64,000 nucleotides of DNA from an uncultured Saprospiraceae bacterium (GTDB lineage: Bacteria > Bacteroidota > Bacteroidia > Chitinophagales > Saprospiraceae), in NCBI GenBank assembly GCA_937872385.1, contig CALMSO010000046.1, positions 1-64,000 of the forward strand, read 5' to 3'. Below the pieces are notes generated by a model that was not told the DNA's origin, searched no databases, and saw only the letters and a list, made by a program, of their open reading frames with translations. Below are positions 8,375-16,585 of the stretch, piece after piece; position 1 is the first letter of the stretch, and each line of letters begins with the position of its first letter. A program made the translations under genes and the position numbers.

Positions 8375-9103
8375 ATGGAAGATAAAGTAATGCAATTAGA
8401 GTACAATAGCTCGCGGGAAGATTTGATTATTCCCGAATATGGGCGTCATGTACAAAAGCTGATCAGTTTTGCTAAATCCATCGAAGACCCTGAAAAACAA
8501 GGGATTTTCATCGAGCGGGTTATTGATTTGATGATGCAGATTTATCCGCAGAGCCGCAGCGTAGAGGATTACCGCGAAAAGTTGTGGAAGCACATTTATC
8601 GCATTGCCAATTATGAATTGGTAGCCATGCCCCCCAGCGGGGTACGCCCGCGCCCAGAGGATGCAGTCAAAAAACCAGAACCCATTGGTTATCCGTTCTT
8701 CGAAGCCCAATTTCGGCACTATGGGCACAATGTGCAAAAACTGATTCAGAAAGCGATTGCTATGCCGCAAGGCACAAAGCGCGACGGGTTTGTGGAGGTC
8801 ATTGGCTCCTACATGAAGTTGGCTTACAAAACCTGGAACAAGGAGCACTACGTCAGTGACGATACTATCAAGCACGATCTTGGCACGCTCTCGAAGCACG
8901 AATTGGTACTCACCGACGACGCTTCATTCGACAATCTCTCGGCAGCACGCCGCCGCAAACAACAACAGTACCAACAACGCGACCGCGATGGACGCGACCG
9001 AGACGGTGGACGAGATGGCAGAGACCGCGACAACAGAGGTGGAGACCGCGACCGACGCGACTCGCGCCAGCGTCCTTCTAATCGCAATCGGCGCAAAAAA
9101 TAA
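8375..9103 (+). CDS. DUF4290 family protein with Arg/Asp-rich tail
   Basis: A 242-residue Bacteroidota-specific protein of unknown function. The core (about residues 1-190) has the family signature YNSSREDLIIPEYGRHVQKL, then YREKLWKHIYRIANYEL and PFFEAQFRHYGHNVQKLI, an internal pair of similar helical halves. The last roughly 50 residues form a highly charged tail of RDRDGRD/RGGDRDRR repeats ending NRNRRKK, probably disordered and possibly nucleic-acid or membrane binding. There is no signal peptide, so it is probably cytoplasmic. A second in-frame ATG at 8390 (MQLEYNSS) is an equally good start. It follows glmS by 50 bases, probably in the same transcript, and a terminator follows it. Confidence 0.82.
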   Translation: MEDKVMQLEYNSSREDLIIPEYGRHVQKLISFAKSIEDPEKQGIFIERVIDLMMQIYPQSRSVEDYREKLWKHIYRIANYELVAMPPSGVRPRPEDAVKKPEPIGYPFFEAQFRHYGHNVQKLIQKAIAMPQGTKRDGFVEVIGSYMKLAYKTWNKEHYVSDDTIKHDLGTLSKHELVLTDDASFDNLSAARRRKQQQYQQRDRDGRDRDGGRDGRDRDNRGGDRDRRDSRQRPSNRNRRKK

Positions 9104-9135
9104 ATCGCTACCCTGCGCCACAAGCGCAAGCCCTT

Positions 9136-9176
9136 CGGGATGAAGACAGCCCTGCTCTTTTCATCCCGATTTTTTT
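9136..9176 (+). terminator. intrinsic terminator after DUF4290
   Basis: Perfect 9-bp stem CGGGATGAA / TTCATCCCG (9136-9144 with 9160-9168), a 15-base loop, then A plus a run of seven Ts. It probably ends the glmS-DUF4290 transcript just before lpxD. Confidence 0.85.
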
Positions 9177-9213
9177 GCTAACCATCAGGTTGTTTCCCAA
9201 AAAAAACTTGCTC

Positions 9214-10149
9214 ATGGATTTTCCCGCTCCTATTGCTATCAAAAGCATTGCCGCCAAAATCAACGCCACCATCATCGGCGATGATACCTTGCTGGCTACC
9301 GGTATCAACGAAATTCATCAGGTACGTCCGGGCGACATCACTTTCGCCGACGTCAACAAGTATTTTGACAAAGCACTCCGGTCGGAGGCCACCATTGTCA
9401 TTCTAAACGAAAAAGCCCAGCCCCCCGCAGGCAAGGCTATTCTCCTGTGCGCCGATCCTTTTGCTGCTTACAACCAATTAGTGCTTGAGCAAAGGCCCTT
9501 ACTGCCTTTGACCGCAGCCATCAGCCCAACGGCCAGCATTGACGCGAGTGCCGTCATTGAGCCGGGGGCTATCATCGGGCATCATGTACATATTGGAAAA
9601 AATTGTCATATCCAGACCAATGCGGTGATCGGCGAATACACGATTCTCGGCGAGCGGGTGGTGGTACAGGCCGGTGCGCTGGTGGGTACAGATGCCTTCT
9701 ATTTCAAAAAAACCGAAGCTGGCTACCAGCGCTGGCGTTCGGGGGGACGCGTTATCCTCAAAGATGAAGTGGAAATCGGCGCGGGCTGCACAATCAACAA
9801 AGGCGTTTCTGGCGATACTATTATTGGTGAAGGCACTAAATTAGACTGCCAGGTGCACATCGGGCATGATGTAGTTATCGGCAAACGCTGCTTGTTCGCT
9901 GCGCAAGTAGGCATTGGCGGCAATACCATTGTCGGCGACGAAGTCGTGATGTACGGGCAGGTGGGCGTGGCCCAAAACCTCCGCATTGGCAATCGGGTCA
10001 TTATTCTCGCCAAATCTGGTATTTCTAAAGACCTCGAAGCGGGAAAGGTTTATTTCGGCTACCCAGCCGGAGAGGCGCGCGGGATTTACCGAGAACTGGC
10101 GGCGCTGCGGCATCTCCCCGATTTTTTCAGCGATTATTATAAAAAATAA
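9214..10149 (+). CDS. lpxD: UDP-3-O-acylglucosamine N-acyltransferase-like protein (LpxD family)
   Basis: LpxD adds the second hydroxyacyl chain to UDP-3-O-acyl-GlcN in lipid A synthesis. The 311-residue protein has an N-terminal uridine-binding-like domain (roughly residues 1-100) followed by a left-handed beta-helix of hexapeptide repeats (VIEPGAIIGHHVHIGKNC, NAVIGEYTILGERVVV, VEIGAGCTINKGVSGDTIIG). It also has the KLDCQVHIGHDVVIGKRC segment, which carries the likely catalytic histidine. It ends with a short helical C terminus. Typical LpxD is about 340-350 residues, so this is the slightly shorter type that Bacteroidota often carry as a second LpxD-like enzyme; its exact acyl specificity is not readable. 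The ATG at 9214 is preferred over an upstream TTG that overlaps the terminator. Confidence 0.85.
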   Translation: MDFPAPIAIKSIAAKINATIIGDDTLLATGINEIHQVRPGDITFADVNKYFDKALRSEATIVILNEKAQPPAGKAILLCADPFAAYNQLVLEQRPLLPLTAAISPTASIDASAVIEPGAIIGHHVHIGKNCHIQTNAVIGEYTILGERVVVQAGALVGTDAFYFKKTEAGYQRWRSGGRVILKDEVEIGAGCTINKGVSGDTIIGEGTKLDCQVHIGHDVVIGKRCLFAAQVGIGGNTIVGDEVVMYGQVGVAQNLRIGNRVIILAKSGISKDLEAGKVYFGYPAGEARGIYRELAALRHLPDFFSDYYKK

Positions 10150-10176
10150 GCTGGAACTTTTATTCGAGTTTTGCAC

Positions 10177-10218
10177 AAAAAAAGGCTTGCCGGTACGAAA
10201 CAACGGCAAACCTTTTTT
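10177..10218 (+). terminator. intrinsic terminator after lpxD
   Basis: Stem AAAAAAGGcTTGCCG / CGGCAAaCCTTTTTT (10178-10192 with 10204-10218, one mismatch) around an 11-base loop, ending in six Ts. It starts 28 bases after the lpxD stop. The A/T arms would also allow termination of transcripts arriving from the right. Confidence 0.8.
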
Positions 10219-10332
10219 ATGATGATTCAGTACCTTCAAGCACTGCTGCTATATGCTGAGATGCAGATTTTGATAAATATTCCTGACAAGCTCTTTTCTT
10301 GAGAAGAGAAGCTTTATCAAGGCCAATTGTAC

Positions 10333-10683
10333 CTATCGCTTGCTCACACGCTGCGTGACGATGGTTTTGTTTTTGTTGTCTAACAATTGTACTAAGTACA
10401 AGCCGCTGGCCAAGTCGCCGATATAATATTTTTCGCCATTGTAGGCATCAAAACGCTTCATTTCGCGGCCCGTTAGGCTGAAAACTAAGATTTTAGCTAC
10501 CTTGTTGTTCTCACTCAACTCAATGTATTCCGTAGCGGGGTTCGGAAAAATCTTGATAGCAGTGGGGTTTTCTAATTGCGATTGTTGCATTGCTGGCTCA
10601 TAATCAGCCACTTGCCCGCCGCCTTCGGCAAAGACAGGCGCTATGAACGCCGCAACCATCATCAGAAGTACAATTTTTTTCAT
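10333..10683 (-). CDS. secreted mini-protein made of a type IX secretion (T9SS type A) sorting domain
   Basis: A 116-residue protein with a signal peptide (MKKIVLLMMVAAFIAPVFA), a linker of about 25 residues, and then what looks like a complete T9SS type A C-terminal sorting domain. The domain has IKIFPNPATEYIEL, KILVFSLTGREMKRF, YYIGDLASGLYLVQLLD and a basic terminus TQRVSKR. Normally this roughly 75-residue domain sits at the end of a large cargo protein; here there is essentially no cargo. It could be a free signal domain, a minimal surface protein, or the remnant of a larger gene, although the signal peptide directly before it argues against simple truncation. It lies 218 bases downstream of thrS on the same strand; that gap contains nothing recognisable. 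Confidence 0.85.
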   Translation of the reverse strand: MKKIVLLMMVAAFIAPVFAEGGGQVADYEPAMQQSQLENPTAIKIFPNPATEYIELSENNKVAKILVFSLTGREMKRFDAYNGEKYYIGDLASGLYLVQLLDNKNKTIVTQRVSKR

Positions 10684-10900
10684 GCAATAAACGTTTTTGA
10701 CTGTTTTTGGGCTTTTGTTTCAGATGTAAAATAAACCAATATAATTGAATAATTCAAGGGGTATTGTAGTGCTTTAGAAAATATTTAACTAAAACCGCAC
10801 AATAATTCCGAAATGACAACAATATTATAACAGAAATCGTGCCAAAAAGTCACATTTTTTTGTTGCAAAATAGGTCGTTGCCCATCAAAAACACGCTTTT

Positions 10901-12823
10901 TTATAGCAACTTTTGGAAGTATTCGATGAAATCATCAATGGACATACTTCCTTGGTCGCCTTCGCCCTGCCGGCGCACCGCCACCGCACCGCTTTCCGCT
11001 TCCTTTTCACCGATGATGAGCATGAAAGGCACTTTTTTCACCTCTGTGTCCCGGATTTTTTTGCCAATGGTTTCGCTGCGCTCATCAATGAAGCCCTGAA
11101 TGTCGTGGGCAGCCAATTTTTGTTGAATGGTGCGACAAATATCAATAAACCGGTCGCTGATGGGCAGCAGCGCGTACTGGTCGGGCATGAGCCAGAGCGG
11201 GAATTTACCGGCCGTATTTTCAATGAGAATACTGATGAAGCGCTCCAAAGAGCCGAAAGGTGCACGGTGAATCATCACGGGGCGGTGCGGCTGGTTGTCG
11301 GCGCCGATATATTCCAGCTTGAATCTTTCCGGCAGGTTATAATCTACTTGAATAGTACCCAACTGCCATGAGCGCCCCAGCGCATCTTTTACCATAAAAT
11401 CGAGCTTGGGGCCGTAGAAGGCAGCTTCGCCGAGTTCGGTGACCGTTTCGAGGCCGGCCTCTGCGGCCGCCTCGATGATGGCGCGCTCTGCTTTTTCCCA
11501 ATTTTCGGGCGAGCCGATGTATTTGGAAGGATTATCGGGGTCGCGCAGGGAGATTTGCGCAGTAAAATTGCCGAATCCCATTTTGCTCAGTACGATTTGT
11601 GTCAGGTCGAGCACATTGAGAAATTCGCTTTTCACTTGCTCCGGCGTGCAGAAAATGTGGGCATCGTCTTGCGTGAAGCCGCGCACCCGCGATAGCCCGT
11701 GCAGTTCGCCGCTTTGCTCATAGCGATACACCGTGCCAAATTCGGCGATACGCAGCGGCAAATCGCGGTAGGAGTGGGGTTTGTTGCCATAGATTTCGCA
11801 GTGGTGGGGGCAGTTCATTGGTTTTAGCAAAAACTCCTCGCCCTCGCGTGGTGTATGGATGGGCTGGAAGCTGTCCTTGCCATATTTTTCGTAGTGCCCG
11901 GAGGTTACGTAGAGTTCTTTTTTGCCAATGTGTGGCGTGACCACCATTTTGTAGCCGCGTTTTTCCTGCTCTTCGCGCATGAAGCGCACTAAGCGTTCGC
12001 GGAGTTGTGTGCCTTTTGGCAACCAGATGGGCAGCCCGGCTCCCACGCGCTCGGAAAACATGAAGAGCTCCATTTCCTGCCCGATTTTGCGGTGGTCGCG
12101 TTTTTTGGCTTCTTCCAGCAGGTGCAGGTACTCGTCGAGTTCTTTTTGCTTAGGAAAGGTGACGCCGTAGATACGTGTCATTTGCTTGCGCGTTTCATCG
12201 CCCCGCCAGTAAGCGCCGGCGAGATTGAGCAGTTTGACTGCCTTTATTTTGTCGGTGCCGGGTAGGTGCGGCCCTCGGCACAGGTCCACAAAATTGCCTT
12301 GTTGGTAGAAAGTGATGCTGCCGTCTTCGAGGTCTTGCAGGAGTTCGATTTTGTACTCGTCCTGTTTTTCTTCAAAATAGCGAATCGCCTCTGCTTTAGA
12401 AATTTCCTTGCGGATGTACGCATTTTTCTGTGCGGCCAGCTCGCGCATTTTGGCTTCTACGGCTTCCAAATCGCTGAGACTCAGCACGCGGTCGCCGGTG
12501 TCCACATCGTAGTAGAAACCGTTGTCAATGGCTGGGCCAATGCCAAACTTCGTGCCGGGATACAGCGCTTCGAGGGCCTCTGCCATCAGGTGCGCCGAGG
12601 AGTGCCAGAAGGTGGCTTTGCCGTCCTTGTCATTCCAGGTCAATAACTGGAGTGTGGCGTTGTGATGGATTGGGCGGGTCGCATCCCATATTTCTCCATT
12701 AACTTTAGCGGCCAGCACATTGCGTGCCAAACCTTCACTGATGGATTGGGCGATTTCCATGGATGTTGTACCCTTTGGGTATTCGCGTACACTGCCATCC
12801 GGAAGCGTAATTTGTATCATCAC
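10901..12823 (-). CDS. thrS: threonyl-tRNA synthetase
   Basis: Charges tRNA-Thr with threonine. The 640-residue protein has the full family layout. There is an N-terminal TGS domain ([16 protein letters not shown]), an editing domain with the HxxxH motif in [10 protein letters not shown] and the matching CRGPHLPGT, and a class II catalytic core with motif 2 [27 protein letters not shown] and the motif 3 region [14 protein letters not shown]. It ends in an anticodon-binding domain ([16 protein letters not shown]). Two consecutive ATGs begin the gene. The 374-base upstream gap carries copy 1 of the 95-bp repeat (12872-12970) and an inverted repeat (13084-13139). I see no obvious T-box or operator-like leader. 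Confidence 0.98.
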   Translation of the reverse strand: MMIQITLPDGSVREYPKGTTSMEIAQSISEGLARNVLAAKVNGEIWDATRPIHHNATLQLLTWNDKDGKATFWHSSAHLMAEALEALYPGTKFGIGPAIDNGFYYDVDTGDRVLSLSDLEAVEAKMRELAAQKNAYIRKEISKAEAIRYFEEKQDEYKIELLQDLEDGSITFYQQGNFVDLCRGPHLPGTDKIKAVKLLNLAGAYWRGDETRKQMTRIYGVTFPKQKELDEYLHLLEEAKKRDHRKIGQEMELFMFSERVGAGLPIWLPKGTQLRERLVRFMREEQEKRGYKMVVTPHIGKKELYVTSGHYEKYGKDSFQPIHTPREGEEFLLKPMNCPHHCEIYGNKPHSYRDLPLRIAEFGTVYRYEQSGELHGLSRVRGFTQDDAHIFCTPEQVKSEFLNVLDLTQIVLSKMGFGNFTAQISLRDPDNPSKYIGSPENWEKAERAIIEAAAEAGLETVTELGEAAFYGPKLDFMVKDALGRSWQLGTIQVDYNLPERFKLEYIGADNQPHRPVMIHRAPFGSLERFISILIENTAGKFPLWLMPDQYALLPISDRFIDICRTIQQKLAAHDIQGFIDERSETIGKKIRDTEVKKVPFMLIIGEKEAESGAVAVRRQGEGDQGSMSIDDFIEYFQKLL

Positions 12824-12871
12824 TTGCTTGAATTATGAATACAGTCAAAATAGTCCTTGCTTATAATATCC

Positions 12872-12970
12872 TTTTCAATTGAAAATGACGGACTTATTTA
12901 TGCTTAAAAACTTGTTTTTCAACACTTTACAAAATCGAAAGTCGTAAATCGGACTTCGTAAATCGCATAA
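12872..12970 (+). repeat. 95-bp palindrome-headed intergenic repeat, copy 1
   Basis: Starts with the perfect 14-bp palindrome TTTTCAATTGAAAA (12872-12885). It then has ACTTATTTATGCT, CTTGTTTTTCAACACTTTA, and a tail GTAAATCGGACTTCGTAAAT. Clearly related copies lie at 29226-29319 (reverse orientation), 39890-39978 and 47739-47835. All are outside genes. No reading frame is shared by the copies. Confidence 0.8.
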
Positions 12971-13083
12971 ACCGTCTGTAGGGCGGTGTTCTTTAGTGCC
13001 CGAAAAACCGGCCGCAAATTTAGTTTTTTATCGGCATTCCGGAAAGAAAGCGAGCAAGTTTGCTTAACAAACTCCAAAAGGAA

Positions 13084-13139
13084 GGGGATTTCCTTCGGAA
13101 AGCAGGTCTGACGACTTTTACCTTCCGTAAGAAATCCCC
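13084..13139 (-). terminator. inverted repeat downstream of the acyl-CoA dehydrogenase gene
   Basis: Arms GGGGATTTCCTTCGGAA (13084-13100) and TTCCGTAAGAAATCCCC (13123-13139) can pair over about 17 positions with two mismatches around a 22-base loop. It lies about 60 bases after the stop of the minus-strand acyl-CoA dehydrogenase. There is no long T run on either side, so termination is a guess; a stabilising 3' hairpin is equally possible. Confidence 0.45.
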
Positions 13140-13197
13140 CGATTTAATAGCATTGCAAAAATAAATTATAAAGTGCTGGAAGCCGCGAGCTGTTTTT

Positions 13198-15003
13198 TTA
13201 GAAACAATACTCATTGGCTGCAATCAGTACATCGGCAATAGCTCGGCGATTGGCTTTTACATTCACTGGCGGGTACTTGGTGAATCGCTTCACGCCCATC
13301 AGGAAGGTGCGGAGCAAATCCCCTTCGACAAAAGAAGCCAGCGCATCGGTTGCGTATTTGTTCATCCGTGCCGTTGAATCGTGCAAAAAAGTGCGCAAAA
13401 TAATGTCGTACAGCTCCTGCGGATGTTTTTTGTTGTTCATACCAGCGAGTTTTTCTACGCGCAACAACAAGGACTCAGCTAAGAACGTATCAATAATCAT
13501 GTCTGCCACGTTCATCAGGATTTCCTGCTCTTCTTTGAGGTTGAGCTTGCCGTCCATTTGCATTTTGGCACCAGCTCCGGCCGTCATGAGTACGATTTTC
13601 TTGAAATCCTTTACTGCTTGCTGCTCAGCGGCGTAAGCACCTTCGGCCTGCGTCATGGAGGGCATAGAAGCCAGTTCTTTCTGTACATCCCAGGCTGGCC
13701 CGACGATGTCGAGTGCACCTTTCATAGCCCGGCGGAAGAGTTGATCCACCAGCAGCATCCGATTGATTTCATTAGTACCTTCATAAATGCGATTGATGCG
13801 CGAGTCGCGGTAAGCCCTTGCGGCAGTGCCTTCTTCGCTGTAGCCCATCCCCCCGTGGATTTGTACGGTTTCGTCCACTACAAAATCCAATACTTCCGAG
13901 CCGACAATTTTCAGAATAGCGCATTCAATGGCGTACTCTTCGGCAGCTTTCAAATTGGCTTGCCCAAAGCTGTCGCCGGCTTCCTGGAAAGTATCTTTTT
14001 GGTCGCCCAGCAAGTCGGATACGCGATAAGTGGCGCTTTCCGCAGCAAAAATGCGAATGGCTTGCTCGGCTAATTTATGCTTAATGGCACCAAAATTGGC
14101 AATGGGCTGCTTGAACTGCACGCGTTCATTAGCATACTGAATGGCAGTTGTATTGCTAGCTTTGCAGCCACCCACGCAGATGGCACCGAGCTTGAAACGC
14201 CCAATATTCAGTGCATTGAAAGCGATGAGGTGTCCTTTGCCGATGTCGCCGAGTACATTGTCGGCAGGTACTTGCACATTTTCAAAAAACACCTGACGGG
14301 TAGAAGAGCCTTTGATACCCATTTTATCTTCTTCGGCGCCGAGGGTCAGCCCTGCCGAATTGCGCTCTACAATAAAGCCGGTGAATTTGTCGCCGTCCAC
14401 TTGGGCAAATACGATAAAAATATCCGCAAAGCCGCCATTGGAAATCCACATTTTCTGCCCGTTCAGCACATAATGCGTACCGTCGGCGCTCAGGTCGGCA
14501 CGGCTTTTGGCGGCTAAGGCATCCGAGCCGGAGCCGGGTTCGGTCAGGCAATAAGCGGCTTTCAACTCGCCAGAAATGAGGCGCGGCAGGTATTTTTCCT
14601 TTTGGGCTTCCGTGCCAAAATACAAAATTGGCAGCATGCCAATGCCCGTATGCGCTGCAATGGAAACCGTGAACGAACCCGAAGGGCCAAAGGTTTCGTT
14701 GATGAGCGTATTGGCGTTGGTGTCTAATTCCATACCGCCGTAGGCTTCGGGCATGTGTGCACCCAGCAAACCAAGCTCAGCCGCTTGCTCCAATAGCCGA
14801 ACGGTCATGCCTTCTTCCTGTTTTTCAATGCGTTTGGCATTGGGCAGAATTTCGTTGTAAACGAACTCGCGCACGGTGTCGCGGATCATCAATTGTTCTT
14901 CCGTGAACTCTTCCGGAATGAAGATGTCTTCGGGGGTAGTGTCTTTTATAATAAATTCTCCGCCTTTGAGTACGGCGTTTTTCACAAGGGTATCTGCTGA
15001 CAT
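13198..15003 (-). CDS. acyl-CoA dehydrogenase (long/very-long-chain type)
   Basis: FAD enzyme that introduces the trans-2 double bond into fatty acyl-CoAs in beta-oxidation. The 601-residue protein has the ACAD core in residues about 30-420 (YCLTEPGSGSDALAAKSRA for FAD and substrate, KMWISNGGFADI, KMGIKGSSTRQVFFENVQVP, FGAIKHKLAE, QIHGGMGYSEEG). The catalytic glutamate lies in RIYEGTNEINRMLL. An extra C-terminal helical domain of about 170 residues is present, as in the VLCAD/ACAD9-like group. It stands alone here, without a thiolase or hydroxyacyl-CoA dehydrogenase next to it. Its upstream region has a recognisable promoter flanked by two matching palindromes (15036-15113), suggesting dedicated repression by a fatty-acid regulator. 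Confidence 0.93.
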   Translation of the reverse strand: MSADTLVKNAVLKGGEFIIKDTTPEDIFIPEEFTEEQLMIRDTVREFVYNEILPNAKRIEKQEEGMTVRLLEQAAELGLLGAHMPEAYGGMELDTNANTLINETFGPSGSFTVSIAAHTGIGMLPILYFGTEAQKEKYLPRLISGELKAAYCLTEPGSGSDALAAKSRADLSADGTHYVLNGQKMWISNGGFADIFIVFAQVDGDKFTGFIVERNSAGLTLGAEEDKMGIKGSSTRQVFFENVQVPADNVLGDIGKGHLIAFNALNIGRFKLGAICVGGCKASNTTAIQYANERVQFKQPIANFGAIKHKLAEQAIRIFAAESATYRVSDLLGDQKDTFQEAGDSFGQANLKAAEEYAIECAILKIVGSEVLDFVVDETVQIHGGMGYSEEGTAARAYRDSRINRIYEGTNEINRMLLVDQLFRRAMKGALDIVGPAWDVQKELASMPSMTQAEGAYAAEQQAVKDFKKIVLMTAGAGAKMQMDGKLNLKEEQEILMNVADMIIDTFLAESLLLRVEKLAGMNNKKHPQELYDIILRTFLHDSTARMNKYATDALASFVEGDLLRTFLMGVKRFTKYPPVNVKANRRAIADVLIAANEYCF

Positions 15004-15035
15004 GGCTGGCGTATTTTTAAGTGAAATGAATATTT

Positions 15036-15049
15036 AGCGAATTTTCGCT
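15036..15049. promoter_or_regulatory. palindromic operator candidate, proximal site
   Basis: AGCGAATTTTCGCT is a perfect 6+2+6 inverted repeat. It sits 33 bases upstream of the acyl-CoA dehydrogenase ATG, directly after the predicted -7 box, so a protein bound here would cover the transcription start. The matching site is at 15100-15113. Confidence 0.6.
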
Positions 15050-15050
15050 A

Positions 15051-15082
15051 CGAAAATACACCATTATAACGAAAAAGACAAA
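15051..15082 (-). promoter_or_regulatory. Bacteroidota-type promoter of the acyl-CoA dehydrogenase gene
   Basis: On the minus strand TTTG (15082-15079) is followed after exactly 20 bases by TATTTTCG (15058-15051). This matches the TTTG-N19/21-TANNTTTG pattern with one substitution in the -7 box. The start point would fall near 15045, about 40 bases before the ATG. It is flanked on both sides by the two palindromes. Confidence 0.6.
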
Positions 15083-15099
15083 TTTTTAGTTTGAAATTT

Positions 15100-15113
15100 T
15101 GCGAATTTTCGCT
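15100..15113. promoter_or_regulatory. palindromic operator candidate, distal site
   Basis: GCGAATTTTCGC at 15101-15112 repeats the proximal palindrome with only the outer pair changed (T/T instead of A/T). The two sites are 64 bases apart, about six helical turns. This one lies about 20 bases upstream of the TTTG box. Confidence 0.55.
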
Positions 15114-15144
15114 ATTTTGAAATAAAAATAACCATTCCGGTGCC

Positions 15145-15513
15145 TTAATTCCCTGATTTCGTCGTATCGGGTGGTAGCACGGTAGTAGGTCGCGGCAAAA
15201 ACGGCCGAATGGGTACGGTGTCCTCTAATCTTTTCAACTCGGGTTGCTCCGGGCGTTCGGGCTTGAAAGGCTTGAGCAAGGTATCTTTCAGAAGGCGGGC
15301 CTCGGCGATAATGAGCGAATCAGCAATGATAGTAGCGGCTTCGAGTACTTTTTCGCGGCAGTTGCGCTCCACCAAGCGTTGGTATTCTACCAAGCGCTGT
15401 TCTACATTGGTCTGGATGAGCAATTGCTCAAGGCGCTGCTTGTCCTCCTCCGATTCGCAGGCGAGGCAGCATAGCATGAGGGCGAGCAGCGAGCATACAG
15501 ATACTGCTTTCAT
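15145..15513 (-). CDS. small putative lipoprotein, second of a coupled pair
   Basis: A 122-residue protein with a signal ending LMLCCLAC and a lipidation cysteine at about residue 19. A predicted helical segment with one internal cysteine follows (ERNCREKVLEAATIIADSLI), then a Pro/Arg-rich tail (PFKPERPEQPELKRLEDTVP, PTTVLPPDTT). The ATG overlaps the stop of the preceding small lipoprotein by 4 bases (ATGA), so translation is coupled. It resembles that neighbour in the stretch Cys-(13-14 residues)-A-D/V-S-L-I followed by EARL, so the two look like diverged paralogues. Function is unknown; placement after lptB suggests an envelope role. Confidence 0.7.
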   Translation of the reverse strand: MKAVSVCSLLALMLCCLACESEEDKQRLEQLLIQTNVEQRLVEYQRLVERNCREKVLEAATIIADSLIIAEARLLKDTLLKPFKPERPEQPELKRLEDTVPIRPFLPRPTTVLPPDTTKSGN

Positions 15514-15794
15514 TGTGACTGAAGTTGTTGTCGAACCCGCGCCCGGAGGCGGGCTTCTTCTGTTCTTCTAACTCGAATGAGCGAATCCACCGCTACTTGC
15601 ACAAGGCTATCGAAGCGGGCATCGCAGAGGCTGTCCAACTGTGGGCGGAGCACACCAATCCGTTCTAAATAGACGGTATCGGCCAGTTCGCGTTGCCGAT
15701 AGGTAAGCGAGGGGAGCGGCCGTTCTTCGCAGGCAAGTGCCAGCAGCAGCAAGGCAGAGCCAGCTATCAAGGTGGTCAGCAAACGGTTTTTCAT
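15510..15794 (-). CDS. small putative lipoprotein, first of a coupled pair
   Basis: A 94-residue protein with a signal peptide ending LLLALAC, then [20 protein letters not shown] and a charged helix containing [20 protein letters not shown] and ending in a run rich in Arg and Gln. Its ATG overlaps the stop of lptB by 4 bases and its own stop overlaps the next small lipoprotein by 4, giving a tightly coupled lptB-lipoprotein-lipoprotein unit. No family is recognised. The conserved internal cysteine shared with the neighbour could form a disulfide. Confidence 0.7.
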   Translation of the reverse strand: MKNRLLTTLIAGSALLLLALACEERPLPSLTYRQRELADTVYLERIGVLRPQLDSLCDARFDSLVQVAVDSLIRVRRTEEARLRARVRQQLQSQ

Positions 15795-16585
15795 CGCTGT
15801 TCTACGTCTATGACTTTTTTGCGCAGTTCAAAATGTTTGCCCAAATAAACCTTACGCACCATTTCGTCGGCGGCCAGCTCTTCGGCGGTACCTGCCTTGA
15901 GGATGCGCCCTTCAAACATGAGATACGCCCGGTCGGTGATGGAGAGCGTCTCCTGCACGTTGTGATCGGTAATCAGAATGCCGATGTTCTTGGTTTTCAA
16001 TTTGGCTACAATGTACTGAATGTCTTCCACCGCAATGGGGTCAATGCCCGCGAATGGCTCGTCGAGCAAAATAAACTGCGGGTCGGTGGCCAGCGCGCGC
16101 GCGATCTCCGTGCGCCGACGCTCCCCCCCCGAAAGCGTATCGCCTTGGTTGGAGCGCACCTTTTCCAGCCCGAATTCTTCGATGAGGTTTTCTAATTTGG
16201 CGGCTTGCTCGGCGGGCGTCAGGGTGGTCATTTCCAGCACTGCGCGCACGTTGTCTTCCACCGTCAGTTTGCGAAATACCGAAGGCTCCTGCGGCAGGTA
16301 GCCAATGCCCAATTGTGCTCGGCGGTACATAGGCAGCTCCGTGATGTCTTCTTCATTGCGATAGACATGCCCTTCGTTGGGTTTGATAAAACCAACAATC
16401 ATGTAGAAGGATGTGGTCTTGCCAGCGCCATTGGGACCGAGTAAACCAACGATTTCCCCTTGATTGACTTCAATGGACACGCCACGCACCACCTCGCGCT
16501 TGCCGTAGATCTTCACGAGATTTTCTGCACGCAGAATGGCCTGCTGCGGCCGGTTATGTTTGATTCCGTTAGTCAATGTACACAA
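15791..16585 (-). CDS. lptB: LPS export ABC transporter ATP-binding protein
   Basis: Cytoplasmic ATPase of the LptB2FG complex, which extracts LPS from the inner membrane and pushes it along the LptC-A-D bridge. The roughly 260-residue protein has Walker [13 protein letters not shown], the LptB-typical [10 protein letters not shown] and [20 protein letters not shown] with the Q-loop, the signature [15 protein letters not shown], Walker [14 protein letters not shown], the H-loop [10 protein letters not shown], and a C-terminal [10 protein letters not shown]. No ATG precedes the conserved [12 protein letters not shown] start, so translation must begin at a TTG (16585 or 16576) overlapping the stop of the upstream outer-membrane protein gene by 17 or 8 bases. 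lptC is nearby at 23129-23728. Confidence 0.95.
   Translation of the reverse strand: MCTLTNGIKHNRPQQAILRAENLVKIYGKREVVRGVSIEVNQGEIVGLLGPNGAGKTTSFYMIVGFIKPNEGHVYRNEEDITELPMYRRAQLGIGYLPQEPSVFRKLTVEDNVRAVLEMTTLTPAEQAAKLENLIEEFGLEKVRSNQGDTLSGGERRRTEIARALATDPQFILLDEPFAGIDPIAVEDIQYIVAKLKTKNIGILITDHNVQETLSITDRAYLMFEGRILKAGTAEELAADEMVRKVYLGKHFELRKKVIDVEQR

Noticed and set aside
13020..13223. Small minus-strand frame after the acyl-CoA dehydrogenase
   Set aside because: It covers the inverted repeat, overlaps the dehydrogenase end, and has no helix or signal pattern.
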